The notes under the pieces were generated by a model. It saw only the letters and a program-made list of their open reading frames with translations. It did not search any database and had not been told where the DNA came from. The translations under genes were made by a program, and so were the position numbers. From assembly GCA_020726505.1 (NCBI GenBank), contig JAHLEZ010000034.1:62001-126000 (forward strand): DNA of 64,000 bases, read 5' to 3'. How positions within the stretch are numbered: position 1 is the first letter of the stretch; every line of letters begins with the position of its first letter. Shown in pieces: positions 45,591-57,010 of this stretch. The stretch comes from Leptodontidium sp. MPI-SDFR-AT-0119. Lineage: Eukaryota > Ascomycota > Leotiomycetes > Helotiales > Leptodontidiaceae.

Positions 45591-46200
45591 TGAAGCTTTT
45601 TCTCATACGGCGGGGTTTACTGGATGTGCGGGGTCGGAGGCTCGTTTGAAAGGTGTTTGCTGAATATTAAGTGGATGGCTTCTATTAGATATCGTGTCTT
45701 GACTAATGATGACTTCGCGGAGGAATTCAAGAGGAATTTTGAGACTCAAAAATAGACCAAGAACGCTAGAATGTAAAAATTCAGAACTCAGATGCCTTTC
45801 TTGTTCACCGCCTCGCTTAATTACCCCGCCCCCTTTCCAGTCATGTCAACTCCAACCCGTCCATTCCCCGCAAGGACTCTCCACTAACTACTCAGGTTTG
45901 CAAATCAAATCACGATTCATATTTTCATTGAACCTCAAGTTATTAGACTAATCTCAGGGTCTCCATGTTGACCCTTCGACTTTTGAAAAATTCAATGTTC
46001 AGCCTAAGATCGTAAGAACCCACGTCCTCTCCAGTATCGTCATTCATAACCCTATTTCTAGTTTCTTCTAATCCCTAGTCTTTTTTACACCGTCCTGAAG
46101 GTAGCGGGATACCCTCCGATCTCGGATTATTAACCCGTAGCTCTCCAGAATCGCAATATAAGAACGAAATGAGATATGATCTCGACTTTTCATTGTATTG
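45591..46200. other. Intergenic, no supported gene
   Basis: Normal composition. The ORF at 45706-45951 has no recognisable features. Confidence 0.4.
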
Positions 46201-46985
46201 CTAGACAGGTCGACAACCTTCCGGGAATGGGCCCGAAATCGACTCCCCATACATCGCTCCATCATAGAATGCTTCACTAACTACCATATATTTATCGGCA
46301 TCGAGTAGTCGCAGTACTATTGGAGAGTCGCACCCAAGAAGTACAGCCATGACATCTCCGGCTTGAGTGTCTTGTGGCGCCAGCGCGATTGTTCCATTAG
46401 ATAACACTACAATGCTGCGGCCAAGCAAGAACGCAGCCACTACATCCATAATCAGTGTTTCTAATACTAAGAGAGCCGCCGGAGGTTCACCGGTATTAGA
46501 CGTGAGCATCAAAAGCTTCCGTAAAAGTTCTTCAATGTGGCTAGTAGTGACGACTTTATCGCTCGTCAATTCCGGGAAGTAGTTATCCGCGAAGGCGCCT
46601 GAAAATAAAGCCTGGCATAGATTGCAAAGCTAGTTTTAATCTCATTCCACTTTGCCTCGGAATCGTATCTCGCTCATTATACAGATGAGCTCGCCTCTTA
46701 CATCTTCAGGTCTGACATCGCTGGTGCTGTGAAGTCGGCATGGCTTGTAGGTGGCAACTGTACTAATGACCACTCCACTAACTCCTAGTGTTCTTTCATC
46801 GGGAAGATTGAAATAACAGCTGGAGCTTTCACTCGCATGTGCCTATATAAATGGAATTGCAGTTCGAGGAACAGAGAAATCAGGGACCCAAGAAGGAAGA
46901 TCGTTGCTCAGGACTTTGGAGCTGCCGACTTGTGTCAGAACCTTTAATTGAGAAGCAGGGATGAAATCAAGGAGACGAACATCAA
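46201..46985 (-). pseudogene. HET (heterokaryon incompatibility) protein C-terminal remnant
   Basis: The minus-strand reading matches the part of fungal HET proteins that follows the HET domain: LTQVGSSKVLSNDLPSWVPD (the hallmark LPSWVPD.S segment, near 46885-46935), then DERTLGVSGVVISTVATYKP, a long helical stretch, and at the end GRSIVVLSNGTIALAPQDTQ, AGDVMAVLLGCDSPIVLRLL and YMVVSEAFYDGAMYGES. The last part is the usual G.IGLGP....GD.V..L.G...P.VLR core, ending at the stop at 46201. Stops interrupt it at 46843-46845 and around 46627-46645. The N-terminal HET domain is absent upstream, where no match is seen. HET proteins mediate nonself recognition and cell death in filamentous fungi; this copy cannot encode one. 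Confidence 0.8.
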
Positions 46986-48943
46986 ACACAAATACTATTC
47001 GTGTCCTAACTAGAGAGTGAAACTCTTAGAAACATTTCTACGGAAAAGTCATGTCTTTCAAACTCCACCCCTTCTTTCTTATCGTATTAGCACTAGTAGC
47101 TACCCTTATTGCGCTTGCCGTAGAGGAGTATCCTCCCCTACCAACCTGGAAATACACTACGTCAGGGGGCTATGTCTAGTAAAACACCTAAGTTGTTCTT
47201 AATCAGGACTCGAAATTTGCTGGTGGAGCTCCCAGATCAAGATCGGCCGTTAATTACGCTGTAATAGGAGTTTCTACGTCAGGAAGCGCCGTGATAATAT
47301 ACTAATTATTGCGTTAAACAAGCAACGGCCTTAATAATACAATCTTACGTATTTACCTTTTAAGTATCGATAGCAATATTCTTATAAACCTCCTTAATTA
47401 GAAGCTATCTATAGATGTCGATACATCAACTTTGCCCTGCAGAGAGAATAGTGCATTTTGTCTTTTAAAGGTAACTACGCATACAAGTAGTAAAAAGGGA
47501 TACTCTAGCGCAGGTACTAAAATATAGTATTGTGATATATAATACTAGGGTTTCTATTGTAATAAGGTGGGTGTCCTCGAGTCGAACTTCATGGCTATGG
47601 TAATAACACCTTATTCGTGTATAGTAAATACTTGTGACGAGGGCGGTTGTGGCTATAGCTCTTACGCGAGCGGTCAACGAAATTATTCAGGCCCCAGCAA
47701 GGCTGAAGCTGTTCACGGTTCTTACTTAATTTGCTGCTAATGGTGGTAAACTGTCTTAGACCACACGTAAGTATATTCAGAATAAGAAACAGATCGTTAA
47801 CGGGGGGCTATTTCTACTTGTGGGGACGAAGGCACAACCGGGGGATGACCGCAATGGGTCAAGCACTCGGACGCGGAAGTAAGTCAAGCGAATTTCATTG
47901 TAAGCAACGCAATTATATACATTAACAATATCGAGAGAAAATAAATCTGACATCTCTAATACACAGTGGTTCTCGCGATGAGCATCTGAAATGACGCTGC
48001 TTAAAACATGGTGTAGTTAGACTCTGGCAATAATGGGCCTTGCGCAGCTGAACAAGGTAGCCCGTCCAATATCCAGTCTTAACGCCTTGATACCCATGTA
48101 GTGTTTTCGAACATTCGATGGGGGGATATTGGATCGGCCTTGCAGCGACCCTGCTCCACGGCAAAATCTCGGGGCTTATAATATTAGGTTGAGGGGGTCC
48201 CAGCGTCACGAACCGTCCGCTTATTCCAGCCAACCTCTTATTTTGGCGTACAGCCGTTTGGCCTTTGCCAAGAGAGTGCTCCCTGCGCTCTCTTAGCAAA
48301 TCTACGCTAATGGGTTATACAGGAAGCAGATCAGCTGCGCTAGAGTTGATTTTCCGGTAGGGAATAGGTCTGGGGGCGGCCTGAGAATGTCTTGGCAAAG
48401 CCTCATCTCAACTTAACATTTGAAGCGCCTGATGAGGCGATATAATGGCCTTATTAAGCTGGAAGTAACTTACGGTAGGAATTGGAGGGGTGGGTATTGG
48501 CTTCAGATGCTGCGAAGTATGTCGAGGAGCTTTTAAAGAATTTAGTCACAGCTTCAGCCACACGCCAAGGCTTACACAGCTACTTTATTTTAATCCACTA
48601 CTAGCAGTTGCTTAGCATCTTTAACAACTTTTAATCACAAGCCTATTACGTGCTACGAATGACAGGTAATTGCAAAATTGAACTTCATCCTTCATTCGGA
48701 ACATCGATTATTCTAAGAGGCAGCGCAGGATAATATCACAGAGCCTGATAGTCAAACCAGAAAAGATCTTCAATATTGTTCCCAGCTTAGCGAAGTAGTT
48801 TCACACTACAACCATGTAGCTATTTTGTATCTACTATTGAGATATACATATGACTAGGCAGGCGAAAGATAACCCCATCTTCGAGACTCCCTGACATGCA
48901 ACGGGTTTTCGACAGACTCCACGACACTGTCTCTTAATAGTTT
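46986..48943. other. Long region without a supported gene
   Basis: 47270-47680 is moderately AT-rich with RIP-like TpA, possibly an old repeat. 47922-48299 (minus) is a 125-codon frame without a recognised domain. 48500-48900 is normal. No RNA gene was recognised. Confidence 0.4.
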
Positions 48944-49960
48944 CTATCCATCTTGTCCGGTCCACTTCTTTAAGTTGGCCACAGAGGCGGACTGGTCAGT
49001 GAAAATTGGGAGGTGAAAATTGTCTGGGTAATTGGCAATAAACTCCTTCTGCGGACGAAGTTCACGCAAAACCGCAAGGAAATCGTTCCAGTTAGCCCTC
49101 TTTCCCCAGCTTTGCAGGCGCTAATTCTTAATTTCGGGATCCAGGATGGCTGCGACATATCGATTCGCGACATCCTGCACGTCTACGAAGAATGCTAGAC
49201 TACGTTAATAAACAGCTCTTTGGAACAGTTGGACCAGATTCTGACAAGCAAAGTATGGGTCTAAAGATGCCTTGTCTTCCTTGAAGATCTTTGTTACCCA
49301 GTTGACGAAGGCTTCGACGTGCTTCAGATGGAAAGGTTCGCCGGTGATGGCAAAGGGACAAATGGCACTAACATTATAGTGGGGTTTCTTCTCTTCAACG
49401 AATTGCCAAAGTGCCTTCTCGGCAGCGACCTTGCTGGCCGCGTACGTAAACATAACACGAGAAGGCTCATACGGAGGAGGGGCCAAAAAAGCTTGCACCG
49501 CCATCTCGTTCCAAGTATTTCGGTCAACCCATGCATTCTTGGCTGCTATGAGCATACTAGCGTCCTGAGCAGCTATGAGCATGGTGGCAACCGCAATGGA
49601 GCTGGTAAAAGCGATCTCTCGAACTGATGGTTCTTTAGCGGTAGCGGTTAAGATGGAGTTAACACCAGCGACTGTCTGGGGGACAACGTTGTTCGGATTC
49701 GGGTCGAAGCCGACAACACTCGCGATGTGAGCAATGGCTGAGACTCTCTTAACAGCCTCGTCGAATGCATCATTGGCTGCGAGATCAGGAACGACGACGG
49801 GTTCAAAGTGGCCGCTCTCTGCGTAGGACTTGAAGTTGTCATCAACGAGCCACGAAGCCTGAGCCAAGTCACGAACGGTACCTCGAACTTTGTAGCCGCG
49901 GTGGAGGAACTGTCTGATGACATGGGAGGCAACGAATCCTGTAGCTCCAGTGACGAGCAT
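48944..49960 (-). CDS. Extended SDR / NAD(P)-dependent aldehyde or ketone reductase, with a premature stop
   Basis: Two minus-strand exons: 49960-49246 and 49194-48944, with a 51-bp intron (donor GTCAGA, branch TTAAC, acceptor TCTAG). The start used is the first in-frame ATG, giving MLVTGATGFVASHV at once. The frame is open further upstream to a TTG at 50029, so an upstream exon is possible. Family motifs: the TGATGF.AS Rossmann loop (residues 4-12), VRGTVRD (25-31), AHIASVV (78-83), FTSS (118-121), YAASK (catalytic Tyr173 and Lys177), then FFVDVQDVANRYVAAILDPE. An in-frame TAG at 49121-49123 falls between DPEIKN and RLQSW, where relatives have a sense codon. After it 59 codons stay open (NWNDFLAVLRELRPQKEF...LKKWTGQDG). 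Full length would be 321 residues; with the stop it is 262. A local MLIAA duplication adds about nine residues near position 127-140. Substrate unknown. Confidence 0.85.
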
Positions 49961-51173
49961 CAGTGAGCCAACGAGGAAGAAGGGGAAGATTGATCGAAGT
50001 TGACTCAGACGACACAGCCTCGCAACCAAACTACCTCAAAACCCTCGGGTCAGCAGCAAAGACGAGGTTGCACCGACTGACACAGGTACGATGGGCCTAG
50101 GAGTGGGAGACAGGTACTACAGGCCGAACAACTCGCCTACTGACTCCCAGCCCCAGACGTGATATCTTGCAACTACACATGACACAGCCAAAACCCCTCA
50201 GTTCAATTATTGTGCAGATGCGCACAGAGAAGATTGGGCTGAAATGGTTCCTTTCCCAGTGGAAAGTACCGGACGTTACAAGTGGCGACTGTGAATGCGG
50301 ACGAGGTAATTAGACAGTTCGACACGTTCTTTTGGCGTGCCCTATGTTCAATGACCTCAGAAGAGAAGTTTGGAATGAAGGAACGATAAGACCAGCAAGG
50401 ATGGACCTACGGGAAATCCTAAACACACCTAAGCTGGCTAGGAAGGATCCAAGTTTCATGATCTAAACTAGACTCCCTGGGCAATTTGGAGCGGTATTAC
50501 AAAACGAGACATCTTGAAGGCGAAGCACTGGGTTTCTTGGGTACTGTAGTACATATACGAGTTGAGAGCACCTGTCAGAGGATCTTGACTTTCGATGTAA
50601 GAACTTCTCATAATGTAAGATAGTTTCATAGTTTAGCAAGCCGCATAGCAGCCAAATGGCAGCTGGGACGGTCTATGAATTCAAGTCAAGTCAAGTCAAG
50701 CATCCATTTCGCTGGCGTTCGTCAAGCGCCAGCGCTGGGAGTAGAGCAAAATTCAGCTGCCCGACGCCGGCGCATCTGCCTAAAGTTGGCCCAATGACGA
50801 TGTTCTGACCATTCGAAAATTGCAACTCTACACGATTATATTCAGGGTAGGCCAAGTCGGCTCTCAGGGAACCTAAATAGCAACAGCTCAACGCAGTTTT
50901 TCTCATTTTTATAAGACTCTGATCACCAGGTGAATGCAATTTTCAGTTGCGATGACCGCTATATCCCACGGACATATTTTCGATTCAGTCCAGATTATTG
51001 ACCGGGTGTCTGGAAAATAGAGTTGATAACAAACAAAGATGGTCTTATTGACATTATGTAATACAGTGCTGTGCAGTGAATTTTGTACATAGACCACAGA
51101 CTCAGGACCTCTATAGAGATGTTCTATACAGTTCCCAAGCTTGTTATTGGCAATGATGTGGTTCTTTCTCCAT
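49961..51173. other. Intergenic, no supported gene
   Basis: Upstream region of the SDR gene and downstream region of the secreted-protein gene. It contains a short CAAGT tandem run at about 50684-50700. Small ORFs (50691-50939 and 50909-51181 minus) show no domain. Confidence 0.45.
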
Positions 51174-51896
51174 CTACACAATCATACCGGCCATTCGGAT
51201 CCCAAGCCCAATCATCATACCCCATATTGGCAAAGGAGTCAATGCCACAGCGGCACCGCTCGATGGAGTCGTAGTCGCTCCAGCGGAGACAGTAGCACTC
51301 GAGCCAGCACTAGTCGCCGTGGTAGCAGTACCACTCGCGCCAGCACGAGTTGCTGTGGGGGTAGGCTGAGTATCCGAATCAGTGCTCGTCACCGCCGTAG
51401 CAGTTTCTGCTATTTCGCTGGTCGATCTATTCCGCCATACATGTTAATTACCTTCCAAATACCACTGACAGACCCTCATTACTTACAATTTAGTAGAAGG
51501 GGAAGACTCTGCAGAGTCCGCAAGCCCAGGTCCCGCATTTGCACCACAATTTTCCTCATAAATGTCCGTCTGCAGGATTCCTTGTGCCTCTGGGCACATG
51601 TCCCTGTAGAACTGAACACAATAGCCATAAAACTGATTGGCGATGTTGGAAGCGATATACCCGTTTGTATCAACGCTATTGCAGACACTGACGCAGGTGT
51701 TGACTTTAACGAAGCCGTCGCCCTTGCACATACACTTGGCGTATCTCGGAGTTTGATAGTGGCCTGTACATGAAAGACCGGTTTGATCGAGACAAGAATT
51801 ACAGTCTGGGTATTGTGTGCTAAGAAAGATGTAACCGACTTGGCACACCGCTGAATGGATGAGCGTGAAGATAAGTAGGAGCTTTAGATTGGCCAT
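51174..51896 (-). CDS. Secreted cysteine-rich protein, probably GPI-anchored
   Basis: Two minus-strand exons, 51896-51487 and 51417-51174, with a 69-bp intron (GTAAGT...CCAG), give 217 residues. The N-terminus is a clean signal peptide (MANLKLLLIFTLIHSAVCQ). The body (about 20-125) has regularly spaced cysteines: YPDCNSCLD, LSCTGHYQTPRYAKCMCKGD, NTCVSVCNSVD, FYGYCVQFYRDMCPE and YEENCG. From about residue 140 the chain is Thr/Ser/Ala-rich, typical for O-glycosylated cell-wall stalks. The C-terminus ends with a hydrophobic stretch (PLPIWGMMIGLGIRMAGMIV) preceded by small residues, as expected for a GPI-anchor signal. The cysteine pattern is of a common ascomycete secreted family without an established function; it is not a classic CFEM pattern. 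Confidence 0.87.
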
Positions 51897-52908
51897 CTTT
51901 GGAAGTTTGAAATCGAGAATATTAGAAAAAGGCTTTCAATACATAGGATTAATGATAATGGAAACCCAGGACTATCTATAACGTCCCATGCAGCCCCTAT
52001 ATACCCCAATAACAGCGTTCTAGAAGCTCATCAGCCTCGCACACCTTCAAGGCAAACCAGTCGCGTTTTCGTGGCTGCATCCTGAACCATTTGCAAGCCT
52101 TTTAAAGTCTCAAATACTGTCCAAAAGAGCCTGCCAAGCCTCGATATATTGGACGTGCCGCCGAAGGCGTACCTGCATTTGGTTGGTGGCAGAATGGAGA
52201 CGGCATAACATTGGCTCATCTGATTCAGTTTTAGCGAGAGCAAGATGCGGCTGAGTGATTGTGAAGACGGAGGGCGTTAATCTCATAGAGCCGAGAACCT
52301 GTTCGACTCCTTGGTTTCCCTTGGCAAGACTGATGTTTTCAGCTTCCGTGGAGCTTCGCCTTGCGAAGAAATTACTAAGGTAACCCTGCACCACCCTTCA
52401 TTGGCCTTGGTCTCGAAGAAAACCCCTGACTTCTTCCAACATCGCTTAGTTGACCAGTGAGTGATACTTCGTACATCTCTGAGGTACGAAACTTCGGGCA
52501 AGTACGGGCCTTCCGTACGCGGCCGCTGTATGGTACCCGAACCAACCCTGGGACTCAAAATTCAGCGGCTTAACTGAGAAATCATCACCCTCGTATTCGA
52601 ACCACCCTGCGGCTACTAGACCGCCGACAACTGTTTCACAACCATCGACAATAGTTTCGCCAACCACCACGATACTTCTTACCGGCGTCACGGGGCAAAA
52701 ATCATCAACCTCTCACTTTCGGCCCACCCGCGAACTCTGAATCATCGACCTGCATTTTCAGAACGCTTTGCGAATTGAAAACCCACTAACTTCCATCCAG
52801 ATCACCCACAGCGATTTGCAATTATCGACGCTTCATCCACGTGACGGTACACGTGAATCGTCTCCAGAGCACGATTAATCGCCGCTGATTGGCGCCTTCT
52901 ACGTTATA
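51897..52908. other. Intergenic, no supported gene
   Basis: Overlapping minus-strand frames at 52031-52691 have no recognised domain. The stretch 52680-52870 contains several ATCATCGAC/ATTATCGAC-like repeats and a GTACACGTGAATC motif (near 52846), with a similar inverted GTACATGTGAATC near 53680. Confidence 0.35.
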
Positions 52909-53637
52909 ATGATGAATTCAGTTCTCGAAATTTGCTCAATTATCGACGACGGAATCACTCCTCCTAGTAATATCGCGTTCAATTATCTCGTTAATTTAAG
53001 CAGCTTCGTGCATCAAGGCCGAACATGTTTAGAGATTGAAAAAGTAAAAGAAGAGCCGAAAGCAGACAAGAGAGGGCCGAAGCAGAGAAAAACCAAGAAA
53101 GCCTGGTCACCAACGTCGAGAGCCCTTCAAAAACACCTCGACGAAGCGCTAGAAGATAAGTCATCGATATGGCGGGACCTCTACATATTCGGGGGTTCCA
53201 TGAAAGCGGTAATTATTTTCTCTCTGATATGTATTCTCAATGCAAACAGGAAGTCAAAAGAATCTCCTGTTTAAAAGGTCGAGGCCTGGCCACCTGTTAT
53301 ACGAAGGGTCTTGGCGACAATGTTAGAGCGACTTGAATGAAACCCATCCCAAAATGTCTGCGTATATTAATCTTCAGGTGAAGCCGGCGGAGCATGAGAC
53401 ACGTTCGTACAGACTGAACGTGAAGGCAGAAGAGCGCGAGGTGACGACGGAGTGGAGGGCGACGACGGAAAGGAGGGCGAGGACGAAAGTGAGGCTAAGG
53501 TCGAAAAGGAGGGCTGTGGAATTGTTGCACTACTAAAGGAGAGTATTAAAACGTTAAAAGGACTCCTTCTTTGTGGTAATGAGGACGAGGTTGAAGACGA
53601 GCTTCACTCTCGTAAACGTCAGCGAATAGAGCTATAG
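52909..53637 (+). CDS. Hypothetical protein with basic middle and charged tail
   Basis: Best model: three exons, 52909-53208, 53250-53321 and 53413-53637, 198 residues. Introns would be 41 bp (GTAATT...ACAG) and 91 bp (GTTAGA...ACAG), and all junctions keep frame; the second donor is weak. Exon 1 holds a Lys-rich segment (EEPKADKRGPKQRKTKKAWS) followed by RALQKHLDEALEDKSSIWRD. Exon 3 is acidic (DDGVEGDDGKEGEDESEAKV), then GIVALLKESIKTLKGLL, and ends with an NLS-like RKRQRIEL. The layout suggests a nuclear protein. No family recognised. Possible inverted motifs on both sides (see the region before) leave open that it lies inside a small element. Confidence 0.35.
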
Positions 53638-56600
53638 ACAAACAACCAATGATCGAATCCTTCCTAGACGTCGATTGTAGTGGATTCACATGTACCTAGT
53701 CAGTCAGAAACAGCCCTGTAGCGGTGTCTGGGCTTATTAGACAAGATAGAAAATCAATAAGCAGCACCGAATCTACATGACGGTTTGTAGCAACCGCCAG
53801 CAGTAAATCAGAATAACGAGGATGTTCAGAGTCCAGAGGCGTATACATTACAGCAAAATATAGTTTAAGTTTAGCCTACTTTAGCAAATGCTCTTAATAA
53901 GGCAAAGAGTACGGGAGTCTTGTCCCCCATAATTCCTCAATGACTAACTCAGGGCAGTTTTACTAATTGTATACCCCTTGACGGTGGCAGAATTGAATAA
54001 ATCTCTTCTTAAATGTGTGGGTAGGGAGGAGTGCCATGCGACCAAACTTTGCCCGTCATCAGACTCGCTAGTACGAATAGACCTAGCCGGAAAGGTAACA
54101 GGAATACTTCCGATATTCCTAGGGGAAGCATCCACGCATTTGGCGAACTTAGCAGACTCAGCAGCGACCCCTCAACAGTTTTTATTCTCTGTACTACTCA
54201 CAAGCCTCTGAGGCTATATGCTAAAGCTTCAAAAGCCGGAGACCAAGTGGCATATAGTGTATTTTCAGGGCTGGCAGTGGTCTGGATGCCGCAGGTTGGA
54301 CTTTTGGTATTGACACTGACAACGTTCGTAAACATCAGGGTCGACATTGAGGCCGGAAGCTCTGCAGAAATCATGTTGAACACAAGGCTATTATGGATAT
54401 TCAAATATAATAAAACCTGCCGCATCTCTCGAGCCAAATACGTGTTATGTCTTTCGGACAAATACCACAGACACATCCCCTTCCCCTCTACACTCCCATC
54501 CTTGTATATCTATTTCTTGAACGTCGTTTCCAGGATAGTAGGGGTTATTTCCCACCCAGAGAACTCCGCCGTCACCCTTTTCTAAGAAAGCCTTAACACC
54601 GCCTTTTGGCCCGGCAGCTAGGTCGCGCAGCGAAGTAGCCGCATCAACCGTGTATTCTCCTTTGTCACTCTTAAAGAGTTAGCAAGCCTGTTCCAAAAAC
54701 ATAAAAGAGGAGGAAACGTACCTGCTTCTCCCTCCAGGCTGCGGCTTTTTCTTCGGCGCTTTCTTCAGCGCCCATAGCCTCTGCAAGACCTTCTTCAAGC
54801 CCTTATGCGCAACTCCAAAGACGGTTCTTCGCGTGCTAGAAGATAGCTCTTAGTTCGAGAACCTCGAAACGTCTTGTAGGACTCACCTAAGCAGGACAAA
54901 CGGCTCCCTTTCTTTACGCTAATCTCCAGTTGGATAGTACTGTCGTTGTTATGCTGTGGTAGACGATAATGATGGCAGTTTTGTTGTACACAAGCTATTC
55001 AACCGAGAATATGCAGGTTGTACCTAATCACCACCGTCTCAGCCCAATGTTATTGTCGCCGGCGTAAGCTTTCGAATTGATATTACGTGTAGCTCGATGG
55101 CTGGATGCGATCCGACTTTGGCGGATCTGTCTTTTGTCCTATATGTATCGTTAGTGGAGCGTCTATCGTGATCGTGAAAAGAAAATAAGCCTAAATGACA
55201 TGTGTCGGAAAATCAGCAGTGCCCTTTGCCGAGGATTACGGAAGATACCCCACCATTATATAAGAGTGGTTTCGTTTGAGCCGCGTGATCTATTCCCCGT
55301 GCATGGCCTCGGGCAGCCTCGGGCAGCCTCGCGGATTTCCTAAGCTGCGGCTGCATGGCAATCGCTAGGCAGACGAGAAGGCTTTGTAACCTTTCGCGGA
55401 AAAACTTTCGCGACCATGGCGAAATGCTCGTCGTACTAGTAGTCGCAATAAAAAAAGAATGCCGTCCCTCGACTTTCTAAATAATATCGAGTCGTTCAAG
55501 AATCGCGGAATCAAAGCAGGCGGGCAATGAATTATAAAGGGAACGCACGAGATGAAAGAATGGCGAGGCGACAGGTTGTCTTATATTAAGAGTTCCACTA
55601 CGTAACCAAAGACCCTCGCGTATGCGGTGAGAAGATGCAATGCGTTATAACAACGCCCTATATAAGATCTATATATAACCAGATAGCAAGAGAGCGAATT
55701 CTCCAGGTTAAGCAACTCCGCCCGGTTACGGGACGTACTAAGAAATATTAACTACTCGTTATGTTTAAGAGTGACGCTACCATATCCCTAACGCTTCAAG
55801 GTCCCCCCCGCCTTTAGTCTCTTTTAAATCCTCGACCGGGTTCATTTCCCTAGTTAACGTGACCGTGGGAAGATAACGTTTTATCTTTCTTTAGTTTCAC
55901 ACGCTAATCACTTGCCGTTAAAGTCTTAATAAACAATAAGGCGTTTATCTTCAGCCGCCCGTTACCCGATCTACATAGCAACATAGCAATAGTCTCTCCC
56001 TAACAACCAAAGCAACGTTCTACAGGATTACTGTTACGCTATAAGAATCTCTTATAAACGCCATTTCGTGTGAGGGGAACTTCCGCCGGGGATAGAATTT
56101 AGCCAGGAAGTCATATATTATCTAATCAAGCTACACGGTCCACTCATTTTCAACATTATCCACAGGATTATTCGGAGATGTGTTTATTATAGGGCTCATC
56201 TAGATCTGATCTCAGGTCTGTGATTGCTCTACTTATTCTCTCTTTCCTTACACCCTAAGATCTCCAATCAGTGTCAATCACTCATTAATTTGGCTGAAGT
56301 GAGGCAACCTGCGGAGTCTATTCCTGGATTAGTGGACGTTCCTCACTAAATTTAAGATTCTCCGCCTAAGTTCGGGACGCGCAGCATTCCGCGTATAATC
56401 GTAAGAGGAAGTTGATTTAGGGACTTTTGTGATTTAAGAAGTTGTGATCAAAAACGACGAGGCCTGAAACGCTTGGAATATCAGTGGAGTACAGTTTCCT
56501 CACGGGCCATGTGAAAAGTATCCGATTAGGGGGTACTAACAGGCAGATCATGCATGAAGTTTCGATATACAGGGTTCGAGGCTTCAAGCGATCCTCATTG

Positions 56601-56861
56601 AGAGGCACGTCATTCGAAAATCAAACCGTGGAGCTGCCGCCATTTGTCTGCTTCAACATTACTCATAGAGGACCATCTCCAAAATGTATCCCAATCCTAT
56701 CCACTATCAGAGTAGCGCAACAATCTCAACTGTCGTCACTATCGATTCTGAAATTATCGCAGCAGCCCAACCAGCTTCGTTTACCTATACGTATCAGCAA
56801 ACGCTTTGTCGATGAATCTAGTAAATTCTCTAGTCAGCGCTGCAGCAAACGCCACTGCAAT
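53638..56861. other. Gene-poor region
   Basis: Frames on both strands at 53944-54585 look partly protein-like (for example minus VFNMISAELPASMSTLMFTN and GGVLWVGNNPYYPGN) but are broken and unassigned. They may be a decayed gene. 55290-55330 contains a short GGGCAGCCTC duplication. 55560-56110 is moderately TpA-rich. The frame 56484-57050 (plus) includes the minisatellite below and is not supported as a gene. Confidence 0.35.
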
Positions 56862-57010
56862 GACTCCAGCAACGTTTTAGAAACGGCTCCCGGAACGGCT
56901 CCAGAAATAGCTCTAGAAATAGCTCCAGGAACAGCTCCAGAAACGGCTCCAAGAACGGCTCCAGAAATAGCTTCAGAATTAGCTCTGCAGTTTTCCAGCA
57001 ACGTTCTAGC
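56862..57010 (+). repeat. Degenerate minisatellite, 12-bp GCTCCAGAAACG-type units
   Basis: Around ten tandem 12-bp units of the form GCTCCAGAAACG or GCTCCAGAAATA lie between 56885 and 56985, with more degenerate units out to about 57150 and back to about 56830. In the plus frame they read as repeats of APET/APEI type. Unit variants are mainly C/T and G/A changes. Confidence 0.85.

Noticed and set aside
51141..51773. 210-codon plus-strand ORF
   Set aside because: Antisense shadow of the secreted cysteine-rich gene.
54031..54585. 184-codon plus-strand ORF as a gene
   Set aside because: It has a GTG start, no domain, and overlaps equally plausible minus-strand fragments; composition does not favour it.
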